DNA of 64,000 nt, taken from assembly GCA_041736705.1 (NCBI GenBank), contig JBGSTC010000016.1:1-64000 (forward strand), read 5' to 3'. The notes beneath the pieces were generated by a model that did not search any database, was not told where the DNA came from, and worked only from the letters and a program-made list of their open reading frames with translations. Position numbers and translations under genes: made by a program. Below are positions 17,107-26,994 of the stretch, in pieces. Each line of letters starts with the position of its first letter. The first letter of the stretch is position 1. Source of the stretch: GWE2-51-13 sp041736705. Its GTDB lineage: Bacteria > Bacillota_I > Bacilli_A > Erysipelotrichales > Erysipelotrichaceae.

Positions 17107-18127
17107 AAAGGAGTTTGATGTTATATCGGCGGCAGAGTTCTTCGGTCTCGTCCGGCCAGACGGATGCCTGGACTTCCCCGATATGCGCTTTCTGAAGGAA
17201 GAACATGCAGAGTCGGGATTGACCGATCCCGCCCCCCATCGAATACGGGAGTTCACCCGCCAACAACGCTTTATGGAAAGGCATCGACCGGCGATCGTCG
17301 CATCCCGCCAAGGTCAGTTGACGATCCAACGCTTCTTCGTCGACCCGGATGCCCATCGAAGAAAGTTCAAACGAACGCTCAAGGACCGGATTCCACACGA
17401 CGATGTCGCCGTTGAGCTGCCAATCGTCATAATCGGGAGCTCTTCCGTCATGTTTTTGACCGGATTTCAATAGACCTCCGATCTGAAGGATGAACACGGC
17501 TTTCTTATCTTCGCAGATCTTGTCTTCCCTTACCTTCGGTGTCAAATCGGGATAGAGATCTTCAAGTTCCTGCGACGTAATGAAGAAAATGTCTTGGGGA
17601 AGGATCGGTTGAAGTTTGGGATAGCGTGTCTTCACCAACAATTCCGTATCCTTCAATACCTTATAGATCTTATTTACCGTCGCTTTCAAGGTCTCCATCG
17701 TACGGTCTTCTTTTTGGATGTTGAGTTCCCAATCCCACTGGTCGACATAGATCGAATGGAGATTGTCGGTCTCTTCGTCCCTGCGGATCGCGTTCATGTC
17801 GGTGTAAAGCCCTTCGCCGACCGTGAAACCATAACGTTTCAAGGCGTTGCGTTTCCATTTCGCCAACGAATGGACGACTTCGACGATTTCCTCGTCGATG
17901 CACTTCACCCCGAACGCCACAGGACGCTCGATTCCGTTGAGATTGTCGTTGAGTCCGGTTTGCGGACGCACGAACAAGGGTGCCGACACACGGGTCAAAT
18001 TCAGTTGGGAGGAGAGATCATGTTCGAAATAGTCTTTGATCAGTTTGATCGCATGTTCGGTTTCCCGGATATCCAAGGAAGAATCATAGCCTTCGGGAAC
18101 CATTACGCCGTTGAAATTCGTTATCAT
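17105..18127 (-). CDS. asnA: aspartate-ammonia ligase
   Basis: 340 residues, full length for AsnA, the ammonia-dependent asparagine synthetase with a class II aminoacyl-tRNA synthetase fold. Motifs: LTRVSAPLFVRPQTGLNDNL near 45-63, the VDQWDWE segment in the middle and the C-terminal GGGIGQSRLCMFFLQKAHIG motif. It makes asparagine from aspartate, ammonia and ATP. Monocistronic with a clear promoter (18154-18182) and terminator. Confidence 0.97.
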   Translation of the reverse strand: MITNFNGVMVPEGYDSSLDIRETEHAIKLIKDYFEHDLSSQLNLTRVSAPLFVRPQTGLNDNLNGIERPVAFGVKCIDEEIVEVVHSLAKWKRNALKRYGFTVGEGLYTDMNAIRRDEETDNLHSIYVDQWDWELNIQKEDRTMETLKATVNKIYKVLKDTELLVKTRYPKLQPILPQDIFFITSQELEDLYPDLTPKVREDKICEDKKAVFILQIGGLLKSGQKHDGRAPDYDDWQLNGDIVVWNPVLERSFELSSMGIRVDEEALDRQLTLAGCDDRRSMPFHKALLAGELPYSMGGGIGQSRLCMFFLQKAHIGEVQASVWPDETEELCRRYNIKLL

Positions 18128-18153
18128 AGGGACCTCGCTTCAATGTTGTACCT

Positions 18154-18182
18154 ATTGTATAGTAAACGCGGTATGAAATCAA
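18154..18182 (-). promoter_or_regulatory. asnA promoter
   Basis: Leftward TTGATT, 17-bp spacer, TACAAT, 26 bp upstream of the start codon. Confidence 0.75.
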
Positions 18183-18211
18183 AAAGATTCTTCGCGATGA
18201 AGAATCTTTTT
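18181..18211 (-). terminator. terminator of the aldo/keto reductase gene
   Basis: AAAAAGATTCTTC, loop GCGAT, GAAGAATCTTTTT. A 13-bp stem with T-tracts on both strands, 9 bp after the reductase stop. Confidence 0.85.
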
Positions 18212-18219
18212 TTGCGTGA

Positions 18220-19035
18220 TTATTTGCCTTTGTCGAGTGCGTCGAGTTTCGCCATGTCTTTTTCACTGATCTTGAAATCGACCTGGGCGTTTTCGACCAT
18301 TCTGAATTCCTTGGTCGTCTTGGGCAAAGGCAAGGTCCCTTTTTCCAGGCAATAGCGGATGCAGAGTTGGGCGACCGTCACGTTGTTCTCGTCGGCGATG
18401 TCCTTCAACACGGTTTCATTGAAGACGCGTCCCGTCGCCAAGGGGGAATAGGCTTCGACCAAAATCCCTTTCTCATCGCAGAACGCCTTGGTTTCTTTTT
18501 GGGAGTGCCCGACGAAGAATGAAATCTGATTGACCATCGGTAGGATCTCGCAGGTATCGATCAGGGCTTGGATGTCCTTGGGGGAGAAGTTGCTGACGCC
18601 GATGGAGCGGATGCGTCCGTCCTTATACAATCTCTCCATGGCTTTCCAGGATTGGATGTTGCCTTCGGTGCAGTCCTTACCGATCTGATCCCATGGCCAG
18701 GGGGCATGGATCAGATAGAGGTCCAACACATCCAAGTCCAACGCCTTCATCGTCGATTCGAACGCGTCCAAGGTTTCTTGGTAGCCTTTGGTCTGGGCGG
18801 GCAGCTTGCTTGTGACGAAGATCTCGCCACGGGGAATGCCCGAATCTTTTACGGCACGTCCGACCGCGTTCTCGTTGCGGTAGGCTTTGGCGGTATCGAC
18901 ATGGCGATAGCCGCTACGCAGTGCCGCCAGGGTCGACTCGTAGGCGACTTCGTCGGGAATCTGCCAGGTCCCGTATCCGATTTTCGGAATCTTCACTCCG
19001 TTATACAGGGTATACACATCGGTTAATTGTGGCAT
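18220..19035 (-). CDS. aldo/keto reductase
   Basis: 271 residues from the ATG at 19035, picked for its AGGAGGAG site; an in-frame start 21 bp upstream lacks one. The catalytic tetrad is visible as Asp47 and Tyr52 (HVDTAKAYRNE), Lys77 (VTSKLP) and His110 (LYLIHAPWP). NADPH-dependent reduction of aldehydes or ketones (2,5-diketogluconate reductase/prostaglandin F synthase group). Divergent from the nucleotidyltransferase gene at 19101. Confidence 0.93.
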   Translation of the reverse strand: MPQLTDVYTLYNGVKIPKIGYGTWQIPDEVAYESTLAALRSGYRHVDTAKAYRNENAVGRAVKDSGIPRGEIFVTSKLPAQTKGYQETLDAFESTMKALDLDVLDLYLIHAPWPWDQIGKDCTEGNIQSWKAMERLYKDGRIRSIGVSNFSPKDIQALIDTCEILPMVNQISFFVGHSQKETKAFCDEKGILVEAYSPLATGRVFNETVLKDIADENNVTVAQLCIRYCLEKGTLPLPKTTKEFRMVENAQVDFKISEKDMAKLDALDKGK

Positions 19036-19100
19036 GGTGCTCCTCCTGTGTTGCATGTTACAATGTCATTATACAAGAAAGTTCGATGAGGATGAAACGA

Positions 19101-19850
19101 ATGACTGCGAAAGCGCTGTATCGGATCGAAGAACTGGGTTTGTCCCTTGCGAAACGGGAGAGTTGCCTTGCCTTGTTGGGACTGGGGTCCGTCGGTAAGG
19201 AATTGAAGCGATGCGACGAGTATTCCGATCTCGACTTTTTCGTCATCGTCAACGCCGGGACGAAGATGGACTATCTCAATAATCTAGATTGGTTGAATGA
19301 AGTCAAGCCTTTGGTTTATTCTTTTCGAAACACCGTCGACGGATACAAGGTCTTGTTTGAAGACGGGGTCTACGGCGAGTTCGCCGTCTTCGAAGAATCC
19401 GAAATGTGTGCCATCGCCTATAGCGAAGGTCGTTTCGTCTTTAAGAAGGACGGTTGTCACGTCAGTGAACAACCCATCGTCGAGATTCGGGAAATCAAGG
19501 AAGACAACATCGATTTCGCCCTCAACGAACTGCTAACCAATCTTTTGGTCGGAATGCAGCGTTATCGTCGTGGAGAGAGGTTAGCGGCCCAACGCCTGAT
19601 CGAAGTCCATGCCCTGAATCGTTTGCTTTCCATCCACCATCATTTCGCCGACGAGGAGAACGACTTCATCGATCCCTACAATCTGGAACGAAGGGTCGAA
19701 TTCCGTTTCCCCGCGCTCGCCAAACTCCTTCCGACGTTTGTCCAAGGGATAGAACATGTCCCCTCTTCCGCCAAAGCCTTGCTTGACTACACACTCGCGT
19801 TGGGGATGCTGAACGAAGCAATGGTCAAGGAGATCGAAGCGCTACTCTAG
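19101..19850 (+). CDS. nucleotidyltransferase-like protein
   Basis: About 249 residues from the ATG at 19101, preceded by GAGG; ATGs at 19086 and 19092 are alternatives. The motif GLGSVGKELKRCDEYSDLDFFVIV holds the Gly-Ser and Asp-X-Asp-type residues of the nucleotidyltransferase fold, with a helical C-terminal half. It resembles small-molecule (lincosamide/aminoglycoside-like) nucleotidyltransferases in layout, but no specific resistance gene is recognised. Confidence 0.72.
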   Translation: MTAKALYRIEELGLSLAKRESCLALLGLGSVGKELKRCDEYSDLDFFVIVNAGTKMDYLNNLDWLNEVKPLVYSFRNTVDGYKVLFEDGVYGEFAVFEESEMCAIAYSEGRFVFKKDGCHVSEQPIVEIREIKEDNIDFALNELLTNLLVGMQRYRRGERLAAQRLIEVHALNRLLSIHHHFADEENDFIDPYNLERRVEFRFPALAKLLPTFVQGIEHVPSSAKALLDYTLALGMLNEAMVKEIEALL

Positions 19851-19936
19851 ATCGTCCCAACCCGCTTTACTTTCGTAAGCATGTAACTTTCGAAGTAGAG
19901 CGTTCCATGATACATTGGTTGAAAGGAGAAAGAACC

Positions 19937-20152
19937 ATGAACCGTCTTAAAGCCCTACGTATCGTCAATGCCTCGATCGCCTTCCTCGTCCTCGGACTTG
20001 TGTTTTCCGGACTCTTCCACGATTTGATTCCCTATGCGGTCTTCTCGAAGTTGCATCCCTTGACCGGTTTCACTTTCGCGTTTCTGATCGCCGTCCACGT
20101 CTATCTGAATTTCAACTGGATCAAAGCCAACTATCTTAAACGCAAGAAGTAA
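19937..20152 (+). CDS. small membrane protein, DUF4405-like
   Basis: 71 residues from the ATG at 19937 behind GAAAGGAGA. Two hydrophobic helices; the second contains HPLTGFTFAFLIAVHVYLNFNW, with His residues placed as in DUF4405/cytochrome-b-like small proteins. The His spacing may bind heme but this is inference. Short gene followed by a strong terminator. Confidence 0.7.
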   Translation: MNRLKALRIVNASIAFLVLGLVFSGLFHDLIPYAVFSKLHPLTGFTFAFLIAVHVYLNFNWIKANYLKRKK

Positions 20153-20177
20153 ACATCCCGGTCCCCCGGGATGTTTT
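20152..20177 (+). terminator. terminator of the small membrane protein gene
   Basis: AACATCCCGG and CCGGGATGTT around a 4-base loop, then TTCATT. The leftward side also ends in TTTAC, so it may act both ways. Confidence 0.75.
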
Positions 20178-21304
20178 CATTGTAGACCCGAAAGGTCTTC
20201 GTGGACGAGTTTGAGATCCCGTCGTATTTGGATTTGTTGGGGGCACATCGTTTCACATGCACCGCAGAGTTGGCATTGGTCGGCACGTTGTGAGTCTTCC
20301 ATCGACTTGAAGTAACGACGGATCGTCGCTTCTTTATTTTGATAGACCGAATAGTCGTTCCATATCCTGAAGTTGCGCGGGATATCGACTCCATAGGGGC
20401 AAGGCATGCAATAGGCACACCCGGTACATCCGTTCTTTACCCTGGCTTTCATCGTTTTTGCGACTTCTTCGACCAATTTAATCTCTTCTTGAGTCATCGG
20501 TTTCGCATCGTTGAAGGTCGCCAAATTATCGGAAACATGAGCCATCGTCGACATCCCGCTTAAGATCACCTTTACGTTTGAAAAGGAAGCGACCCAGCGC
20601 AATGCCCATGAAGACAAACTCAAATCGGCATCATGGTTCTTGAAGATCGACGCGATATCGGAAGGAAGGTTCGCCAAGGTCCCCCCTTTAATGGGTTCCA
20701 TGACGACGACGGGAATCCCTTTGGATGTCGCCAATTCATAGCCTTTGAGCCCCGCTTGGATTTCCGTATCCACATAATTGAATTGGATCTGGCAGAAATC
20801 CCAGTCATGATGGTTCAGAATCGTTTCGAAAACCGGATAGTCGTCGTGGAAGGAAAATCCCAGATTGCGGATTTTCCCTTCTTTTTTAAGATCGAGACAG
20901 AATTCCACGATGTTGAAATCGAGGACTTTCTGCCATTTCTCCTGATCCAAGGCGTGAAGCAAGTAGAAATCCACATAGTCCACATCCAATCGCTTCAGCT
21001 GCTCTTCGAAAATACGTTTCACATCTTCCTTGGTTTCAAGCGCCCAAATCGGGAGTTTGGTCGCCAGATAGAACGACGAACGATCATATTTTTTGAGCGC
21101 TCTTCCGACGAACGGTTCGCTCTCCCCGTTATGGTACGGATAGGCCGTATCGATGTAAGTCACCCCGTTGGCGATCGCCGTATCCAGCATCTTCTCCGCT
21201 TCGGCTTCGTTGATCGTCCCGTCGGGCAACGTGGGGAATCGCATACACCCGAACCCCAACAACGATGGTTTGAAACCGGTATTCTTAAATTCTCTTTTTT
21301 CCAT
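20177..21304 (-). CDS. aldo/keto reductase with C-terminal 4Fe-4S ferredoxin domain
   Basis: 375 residues. The N-terminal ~280 residues are an aldo/keto reductase barrel (opening LGFGCMRFPTLPDG, then YIDTAYPYHNGESEPFVG, the active-site region FYLATKLP and LLHALDQEKW). The C-terminal part carries two Cys clusters: CTGCAYCMPCPYG and CQLCGACETMCP. This fusion is widespread in anaerobes and presumably couples carbonyl reduction to an iron-sulfur donor. Monocistronic. Confidence 0.92.
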   Translation of the reverse strand: MEKREFKNTGFKPSLLGFGCMRFPTLPDGTINEAEAEKMLDTAIANGVTYIDTAYPYHNGESEPFVGRALKKYDRSSFYLATKLPIWALETKEDVKRIFEEQLKRLDVDYVDFYLLHALDQEKWQKVLDFNIVEFCLDLKKEGKIRNLGFSFHDDYPVFETILNHHDWDFCQIQFNYVDTEIQAGLKGYELATSKGIPVVVMEPIKGGTLANLPSDIASIFKNHDADLSLSSWALRWVASFSNVKVILSGMSTMAHVSDNLATFNDAKPMTQEEIKLVEEVAKTMKARVKNGCTGCAYCMPCPYGVDIPRNFRIWNDYSVYQNKEATIRRYFKSMEDSQRADQCQLCGACETMCPQQIQIRRDLKLVHEDLSGLQ

Positions 21305-21362
21305 GGTTCCCTCGCTTTATATCCTTATGATAGTACATGAAGTATGCTTTAGGTCAAGAAAA

Positions 21363-21386
21363 AACGCAATCGTTTCGGATTGCGTT
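21363..21386 (-). terminator. terminator of the kinase/HD-GYP operon
   Basis: AACGCAATC, loop GTTTCG, GATTGCGTT, then leftward TTTTTTCTTG. Confidence 0.82.
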
Positions 21387-22440
21387 AGACAGGAATCATG
21401 ACTTCGTGGGCTTCATCGTCGATTTCGTATCCGTTCTTGAAGAGATCCAGACATGCGTTCACGACATCCGGACGATAGAGGCGTCCACTCTTTTCCTTGA
21501 TTTCAAGCAAAGCGACATCCTGCCCAAGCGACGGACGATACGGACGGTGCGACATCATCGCTTCCACGACATCGGCGACCATCAGGATATGCGCTTCGAT
21601 CATGATCTGCGAGTTCGTCAAGGCGCGGGGATACCCCGATCCGTCGAAACGTTCGTGGTGTTGGTAGATGGCTTCCGCGATCAGGGGCGGTAGATCCACC
21701 CTGGAAAGCATTTCATAGCCGCTGTATGAATGGTTTTTCAGCAGTTCGAACTCCGCATGCGAGAGTTTCCCGGGCTTGGAGAGGATCTCCGAGGGGATCG
21801 TGATCTTCCCGATATCGTGGATATAACCGATGATTCGGATCAATTCGGTCTGTTCGTTGGATAGATGGAGTTTCTCGGCGATCGACGCCGCAAGGTTTCC
21901 GACCCTTCGCTGATGTCCGGCGGTATAGGGGTCTCTGAATTCGACGACTTGGGAAAGCAGCGTGATGATGCTTTCCATCGCCTTATGCAAGGCATGGGTC
22001 CGTGTCGCCACCATGTATTCCAGATTGCGTTGATACTCGATGTTGCGTTCTTCCAAATCTTTTTTCTCATCCATCAACGCCTTCGTCTGCGCTGTATTGC
22101 GTACGACACGTAGGAAATCTTCTTTCCTTATGGGTTTGGCTAGATAATCGCTCGCTCCGTTTTGAACCGCGGTGACCGCCGTTTCCACGGTCGGCTCGCC
22201 GGTCATGATGATGACGCGGATTTCTTTCTGGAATTTACGTAGTTTGTCGATCAGTTCGATCCCGGTCATCCCCGGCATGATGATGTCGGTGACCAGGATG
22301 TCGACCGGATGCTCTTTCAAATACTCTAGTGCCTTCAATGCATCGGGGACGCTATGGACATCGTACCCTTCGGATTTTAAAAAGGCGGATAAAGTTATGC
22401 GGAGCGATGGTTCATCATCGACGATCAATATTCTGCTCAT
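21385..22440 (-). CDS. response regulator with HD-GYP c-di-GMP phosphodiesterase domain
   Basis: 351 residues from the ATG at 22440, which has GGAGG in front and overlaps the kinase stop by 4 bp. The receiver domain has Asp8-Asp9, the phospho-acceptor Asp52 (LVTDIIMPG) and Lys102 (AKPI). A coiled coil (about 120-150) leads to an HD-GYP domain with His208-Asp209 (YIHDIGK), HHERFDGSGYP (GYP at 269-271). HD-GYP domains linearise c-di-GMP to pGpG/GMP. The upstream histidine kinase is its likely phosphodonor. Confidence 0.94.
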   Translation of the reverse strand: MSRILIVDDEPSLRITLSAFLKSEGYDVHSVPDALKALEYLKEHPVDILVTDIIMPGMTGIELIDKLRKFQKEIRVIIMTGEPTVETAVTAVQNGASDYLAKPIRKEDFLRVVRNTAQTKALMDEKKDLEERNIEYQRNLEYMVATRTHALHKAMESIITLLSQVVEFRDPYTAGHQRRVGNLAASIAEKLHLSNEQTELIRIIGYIHDIGKITIPSEILSKPGKLSHAEFELLKNHSYSGYEMLSRVDLPPLIAEAIYQHHERFDGSGYPRALTNSQIMIEAHILMVADVVEAMMSHRPYRPSLGQDVALLEIKEKSGRLYRPDVVNACLDLFKNGYEIDDEAHEVMIPV

Positions 22441-24527
22441 GCGACCTCCTCCGGATGACCCCATCCGTTATCCACCGGTAACTTCACGATGAAATTCGTT
22501 TCGCCGACGTTCGAGTCGACGGTAATCTCCCCATGGTGATCCTTGACGATCCCGTAACTGATCGACAAACCCAACCCCGTTCCTTTTTCTTTAGGCTTGG
22601 TCGAATAGAAGGGTTCGAAGATCCGGCTCAGGTTCTCCGGCGGTATCCCGCATCCGTAATCCTTCACGCTCAGCAACAACCATCTTCGCTGATCGATCGT
22701 TTCAAGCGAACAACGCACTTCGATCCGTTTCATCGGGTCCATCCCGGGATAGCGATCATTGAGCGCATCCCGTGCATTGGTCAGCAAGTTCATGAGGATT
22801 TGTTGGATCTGTTGGGATCGGCATTTGAAATCCGGTAGATTATCGTCCAATTGGATGTCCAAATCGATATTGTCTTTCTTGATGATGGTTCGGATCAGGG
22901 AAGTCGTCCTTGACACGACATCGTACATGCTGGCATAACTGTGGGATTGTTTTTCCATCCGGGAGAACTGTAGAAGACTCTTCACGATCTCGGAAATACG
23001 CTCGGTCTCGTGGATGATTTCTTTCGCATAGTCCGAAGCGTCGCTGCCCTTTTGGACTTGGTCATAGATCAACTGCGCGTAATTCATGATCCCGTTGAGC
23101 GGGTTGTTGATTTCATGCGCGACACCGCCCGCCAACGTCCCGATCGCTTCCAGTTTCTGTTGTTGGCGCATCTGGATTTCGATTTCATGTTTCATCCGAT
23201 CGAACGCTTTGATTTTACTGATGTCCAACGCAAAGACCAACGCCCCGTGTTTTCCTTCGTATTCAAAGGGGACCGCAAGTACGTTCACATCGACGGGATT
23301 TCCGTTCACGTCGAGGAATGCCTCGTCGACCGGAGGGACAATCTCGATTTTTTCGTTCAACTGTTGAATCCGTGTAATGACATTTTCTCGATAATCGGGG
23401 TGGATTCGATCCAATACCCGGCTCCCGATAAGTCTTGTTGGTGAATCGACATCAAACAAACGACAGGCGGTCTGATTCAAGTAAGCGAAATTCCCTTCGG
23501 TTTGAATGAAAATCGCGTAAGGCGCATTATCCAACAAGGTCCTGAATCGTATTTCACTCGCTTCGAGATTACGCTGGGCGGTCATGCGAACAGTAATGTC
23601 ATGAATGATCGAATACAAGAGACGGTTCCCCGACTTATGGATCGGACCGGAATAGACTTCCACATCCGCGATCGTACCATCCGCTTTCCGATGTCTGAAT
23701 TCAAAGTGGTTCCGCTTAAAACTGACGGACTTTTCCATTTCGACTCTGATTTCCTCAAGGGACAAGGTATTGATCTGATTGATGTTCATCTGCATCAATT
23801 GTTCCCGGTTCCATCCATAGAACTGTTCGGCCGCCGGATTAGCATCGACGATCTTTCCACTCACAGGGTCGAGGATCAACATGACCGCGTGGTTGTTTTC
23901 AAAAAGATTGCGATATTGAAGATCGGCTTCCTGTACCCGAATCTGCATTTCCTGTCGTTCGTTTTGAGAAAGCAACAGTAAACCCAGCATCAAGGTTACG
24001 ATAGGATAGATCAACAGGATTTCAAGCGATAGCGACTCGATCGTGAACCATGCCAACTCCGCTGGCAAGGCCAACATACATAAAAGCATGATGATGTGTG
24101 TGATGAATCCGAAAACATAGAGATAGAACACTTTGTGTTTCTTGGTTTTCGGAAAGACGTAGCGACGCCAGCACAAACCGAAGATCGAAACGCTTAGGAT
24201 GACCAAAACTCCAGGAAGGGCGCCGACCCCCCCCGTCGACAGTCGATAGGCGATCGCCATCGTCGCCGCAAGAATCGTGGGGATGGCACCGAAAATCAAG
24301 GCGCTTAAACTCAGGAGGATGGACCGCGTATCGAAAACCAATCCTGACGTGAACGTCATCGGAACCATCATGACCGCGATGCAGATGATCCCGATTAAAA
24401 GACCGTCGACGATTTCCGCAAACCGGCCACGTTTTTCAAACATGAGATGTCCAAGATGATTAAACAAGCTGAGCGATAAAAGGAGCGCCGCATTGTTGAC
24501 AAGCTTAACCAGTGTGAGTTGATCCAT
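22437..24527 (-). CDS. multi-PAS sensor histidine kinase with 5TM-LYT N-terminus
   Basis: 696 residues. Five to seven membrane helices (1-190) resemble the 5TMR-LYT sensor module. Two PAS domains follow (about 200-320 and 325-440). HisKA carries phospho-acceptor His471 in GGVAHEINNPLNGIMNY. The ATPase domain has NLLTNARDAL (N box), KDYGCGIPPENLSRIFEPFY and GTGLGLSISYGIV. It is translationally coupled to the HD-GYP response regulator, so the sensed signal is expected to change c-di-GMP breakdown. Signal unknown. Confidence 0.94.
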   Translation of the reverse strand: MDQLTLVKLVNNAALLLSLSLFNHLGHLMFEKRGRFAEIVDGLLIGIICIAVMMVPMTFTSGLVFDTRSILLSLSALIFGAIPTILAATMAIAYRLSTGGVGALPGVLVILSVSIFGLCWRRYVFPKTKKHKVFYLYVFGFITHIIMLLCMLALPAELAWFTIESLSLEILLIYPIVTLMLGLLLLSQNERQEMQIRVQEADLQYRNLFENNHAVMLILDPVSGKIVDANPAAEQFYGWNREQLMQMNINQINTLSLEEIRVEMEKSVSFKRNHFEFRHRKADGTIADVEVYSGPIHKSGNRLLYSIIHDITVRMTAQRNLEASEIRFRTLLDNAPYAIFIQTEGNFAYLNQTACRLFDVDSPTRLIGSRVLDRIHPDYRENVITRIQQLNEKIEIVPPVDEAFLDVNGNPVDVNVLAVPFEYEGKHGALVFALDISKIKAFDRMKHEIEIQMRQQQKLEAIGTLAGGVAHEINNPLNGIMNYAQLIYDQVQKGSDASDYAKEIIHETERISEIVKSLLQFSRMEKQSHSYASMYDVVSRTTSLIRTIIKKDNIDLDIQLDDNLPDFKCRSQQIQQILMNLLTNARDALNDRYPGMDPMKRIEVRCSLETIDQRRWLLLSVKDYGCGIPPENLSRIFEPFYSTKPKEKGTGLGLSISYGIVKDHHGEITVDSNVGETNFIVKLPVDNGWGHPEEVA

Positions 24528-24589
24528 GGTATTTCCCCATAATGAATACTACGTCTATTTTCTCATAGTTCACAGCGTCCTACAACACT

Positions 24590-25135
24590 TTAAATATGCA
24601 ATAACCTGGAGTCCCTTCGAATCGAGTACTCAAGCTGATTATGGAAAAGGTCATCCCGATATCGATCCTTCCGATGCTTGATCCTTCTTATCTTCAACGT
24701 CATCCCGCACTTCTCCATCACTCTGGCAGAACCCCGGTTACGCGCATCGCATGTCGCCGTGATTTCATCGAGTCCAAGTTCTTCAAATCCGAAGCGGATC
24801 AGTTCGTTCGCCGCTTCGCTCCCGTATCCTTTATTCCACTCCTCTTTACGCAAAATCCATCCCACTTCCGCCGTATTCATCGTTTCGTCAAGGTAAATCC
24901 CGCATCCCCCGATATGGCGACCCTGCTCATCGATCAATGCGAAGTCGTATTTCAGGCGAGGTGAAGCCGTTTGATTCTCAATGACACCAAGTAAAAAACC
25001 CGTCGTATCTTCACGTGTGTTTGGACCCCAAAGCATGTATTCGACGCATTCAAGATCCCCCGCATAACCATGGGTCGTCTCCTGATCCTCCATCGTAAAC
25101 TCACGTAAACGCAATCTTTTCGTGATTCGTTCCAT
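24590..25135 (-). CDS. GNAT N-acetyltransferase, RimJ/RimL type
   Basis: 181 residues from the ATG at 25135 with GGGAGAG just upstream; an ATG 18 bp further out lacks a ribosome site. Family features: TKRLRLREFTMEDQE at the start, EVGWILRKEEWNKGYGSEAANEL with the acetyl-CoA loop (NKGYGSE) and ARNRGSARVMEKCGMTL. Divergent from KorA. Substrate unknown. Confidence 0.86.
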   Translation of the reverse strand: MERITKRLRLREFTMEDQETTHGYAGDLECVEYMLWGPNTREDTTGFLLGVIENQTASPRLKYDFALIDEQGRHIGGCGIYLDETMNTAEVGWILRKEEWNKGYGSEAANELIRFGFEELGLDEITATCDARNRGSARVMEKCGMTLKIRRIKHRKDRYRDDLFHNQLEYSIRRDSRLLHI

Positions 25136-25305
25136 ATTCTCTCCCGTTTTCATCCATTATACTGGCTAAAACGGGATTATAGAATGGAATGGGCATGGAA
25201 ATTGTAGGATTCTGTCGATTTGATATACTGTATATACTCATAAAAAGGATAATAAGTCATGTCAAAGGTGATCCCTTTTTCTATGAAATCATTGAAAGGA
25301 GCTTT

Positions 25306-26994
25306 ATGCACAATTCGATTACCATTGTCTTATCGGGTGAAGCCGGACAAGGATTACAGATCATCGAAGAATTCCTGGTCGAAACCCTCTCACGCGAAAC
25401 CTATGTCTTTACTTCGAAAGAGGTCATGAGCCGGGTAAGGGGCGGAAACAACTCCGTTGAAATCCGGATCAGCGATCAACCGATCCATGCCCTACGCTAC
25501 ACGATCGATGCCTTGTTTCTCCTCAACAACCATTCGCTGGACCGTTTGCGTCCGCGTCTGCACGATTCGACCGTCGTCTACGGCGAAGCGGACTTCGTGA
25601 GCGATGAGGATAAAGAGAAATTGTCTTATCATGAAATCGCCTTGACGGAACTGGCGAAACAATCGGGGAACCGACTCTACATCAACACGGTGCTCTTCGG
25701 TTTCATCGCGGGCTTGTTGGATATCCACACCGAGAACGCACGCGACTTGATTCGCAATCGTTTCCTAAAGCGCGGAGAAGAAACCGTCGCGGGAAACATC
25801 CGTGCGTTCGAGCTAGGATACGATCTTGGGGTCAAGGATCCGAAGAAACCGGTACGATCGAAACCGACTTCGTTTACCCCGCAGAAAGTCTTTACGGGCA
25901 ACGATGCCTTGGTGATCGGCGCACTGGCGGGCGGCGTGAATTATCTCGCAGCCTATCCGATGTCGCCGGGGACAAGCCTGATGATGTCCTTGTCCGAGAA
26001 AGGCAGGGATCACGGCGTCTTGGTCGAACAGGCCGAAGATGAAATCGCCGCCCTGAACATGGTCCAAGGTGCCTGGTATGCCGGGGCAAGAGCCATGACC
26101 ACGACATCGGGGGGGGGATTCGCACTCATGACCGAAGCCGTCAGTCTGGCCGGGATCACCGAAACCCCCGCGGTCATCCATGTCGCGCAACGTCCCGGAC
26201 CGGCGACCGGTCTTCCGACCCGAACCGAACAGGGCGACTTGAATTTGGTCGTCTATGCCGGGCACGGTGAATTCCCGCGTGTCGTCTATGCCCCGGGAAC
26301 CATCGAAGACGGGGTCGAACTCGCCGCACGCGCGTTCTGGATGGCGGACAAGTACCAGATCCCCGCATTCATCCTCTCCGACCAGTATTGGCTGGAATCG
26401 ATGATTCCGGCGAATCCCGTCATCCCTCAGACCTACCTTGAACGTTTCGTCGTCGAAACGGATGAAGACTATAAGCGTTATGCCTTCGATCCCTCCGGTC
26501 TCTCCCCGCGCGGAATCCCGGGTTATGGCAAAGGCTTCGTAAAAGTCGATAGCGACGAACACGATGAAGAAGGCATGATCACCGAATCGTTCGACATGCG
26601 TGTGAAAATGCATGAGAAACGTTTGAATAAGTTCAACTTGATGAAGAAGGATGAAGTCGAACCCCTCGTGTTCGGAAATCCTGAAGCAAAGAACCTGTTG
26701 GTCGGATGGGGTTCGACCTACGGAGTGCTTCGTGAATGGGTCGAAACCCATCCCGAAGCCGATACGTCGCTGATCCATCTCAGACAAGTCTATCCGTTAC
26801 CTGTCGCGCTTGAAGAAAAACTCCGCGCCGCGAAGCGCGTGGTCGTCGTCGAGAACAACGCGACCGGCCAACTGGCCAATTTGATGCAGATGACTTACGG
26901 GATGAAACTCCCCCATCGGATCCTGAAATACAACGGCGAGCCGTTCCATATCGATGAACTGGCACGCTTGATCGCGGAGGTGAACCATGACTAA
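25306..26994 (+). CDS. korA: 2-oxoacid:acceptor oxidoreductase, fused gamma-alpha subunit (KorA type)
   Basis: 562 residues from the ATG at 25306 after AAAGGAG; the open frame extends 39 codons upstream without support. The gamma-type domain (about 1-190) begins ITIVLSGEAGQGLQ and is followed by the pyrimidine/alpha domain (about 200-470) with the GNDALVIGALAGGVNYLAAYPMSPGT region and a C-terminal domain. With KorB it oxidatively decarboxylates a 2-oxoacid (such as 2-oxoglutarate) to acyl-CoA, reducing ferredoxin. No delta ferredoxin subunit is encoded nearby. Overlaps korB by 8 bp. Confidence 0.93.
   Translation: MHNSITIVLSGEAGQGLQIIEEFLVETLSRETYVFTSKEVMSRVRGGNNSVEIRISDQPIHALRYTIDALFLLNNHSLDRLRPRLHDSTVVYGEADFVSDEDKEKLSYHEIALTELAKQSGNRLYINTVLFGFIAGLLDIHTENARDLIRNRFLKRGEETVAGNIRAFELGYDLGVKDPKKPVRSKPTSFTPQKVFTGNDALVIGALAGGVNYLAAYPMSPGTSLMMSLSEKGRDHGVLVEQAEDEIAALNMVQGAWYAGARAMTTTSGGGFALMTEAVSLAGITETPAVIHVAQRPGPATGLPTRTEQGDLNLVVYAGHGEFPRVVYAPGTIEDGVELAARAFWMADKYQIPAFILSDQYWLESMIPANPVIPQTYLERFVVETDEDYKRYAFDPSGLSPRGIPGYGKGFVKVDSDEHDEEGMITESFDMRVKMHEKRLNKFNLMKKDEVEPLVFGNPEAKNLLVGWGSTYGVLREWVETHPEADTSLIHLRQVYPLPVALEEKLRAAKRVVVVENNATGQLANLMQMTYGMKLPHRILKYNGEPFHIDELARLIAEVNHD

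Noticed and set aside
20633..21340. Plus-strand open frame opposite the ferredoxin-type aldo/keto reductase
   Set aside because: Composition typical of antisense frames and no start signal.
25813..26787. Long minus-strand open frame opposite korA
   Set aside because: Antisense shadow; korA/korB motifs, ribosome sites and overlap are all on the plus strand.
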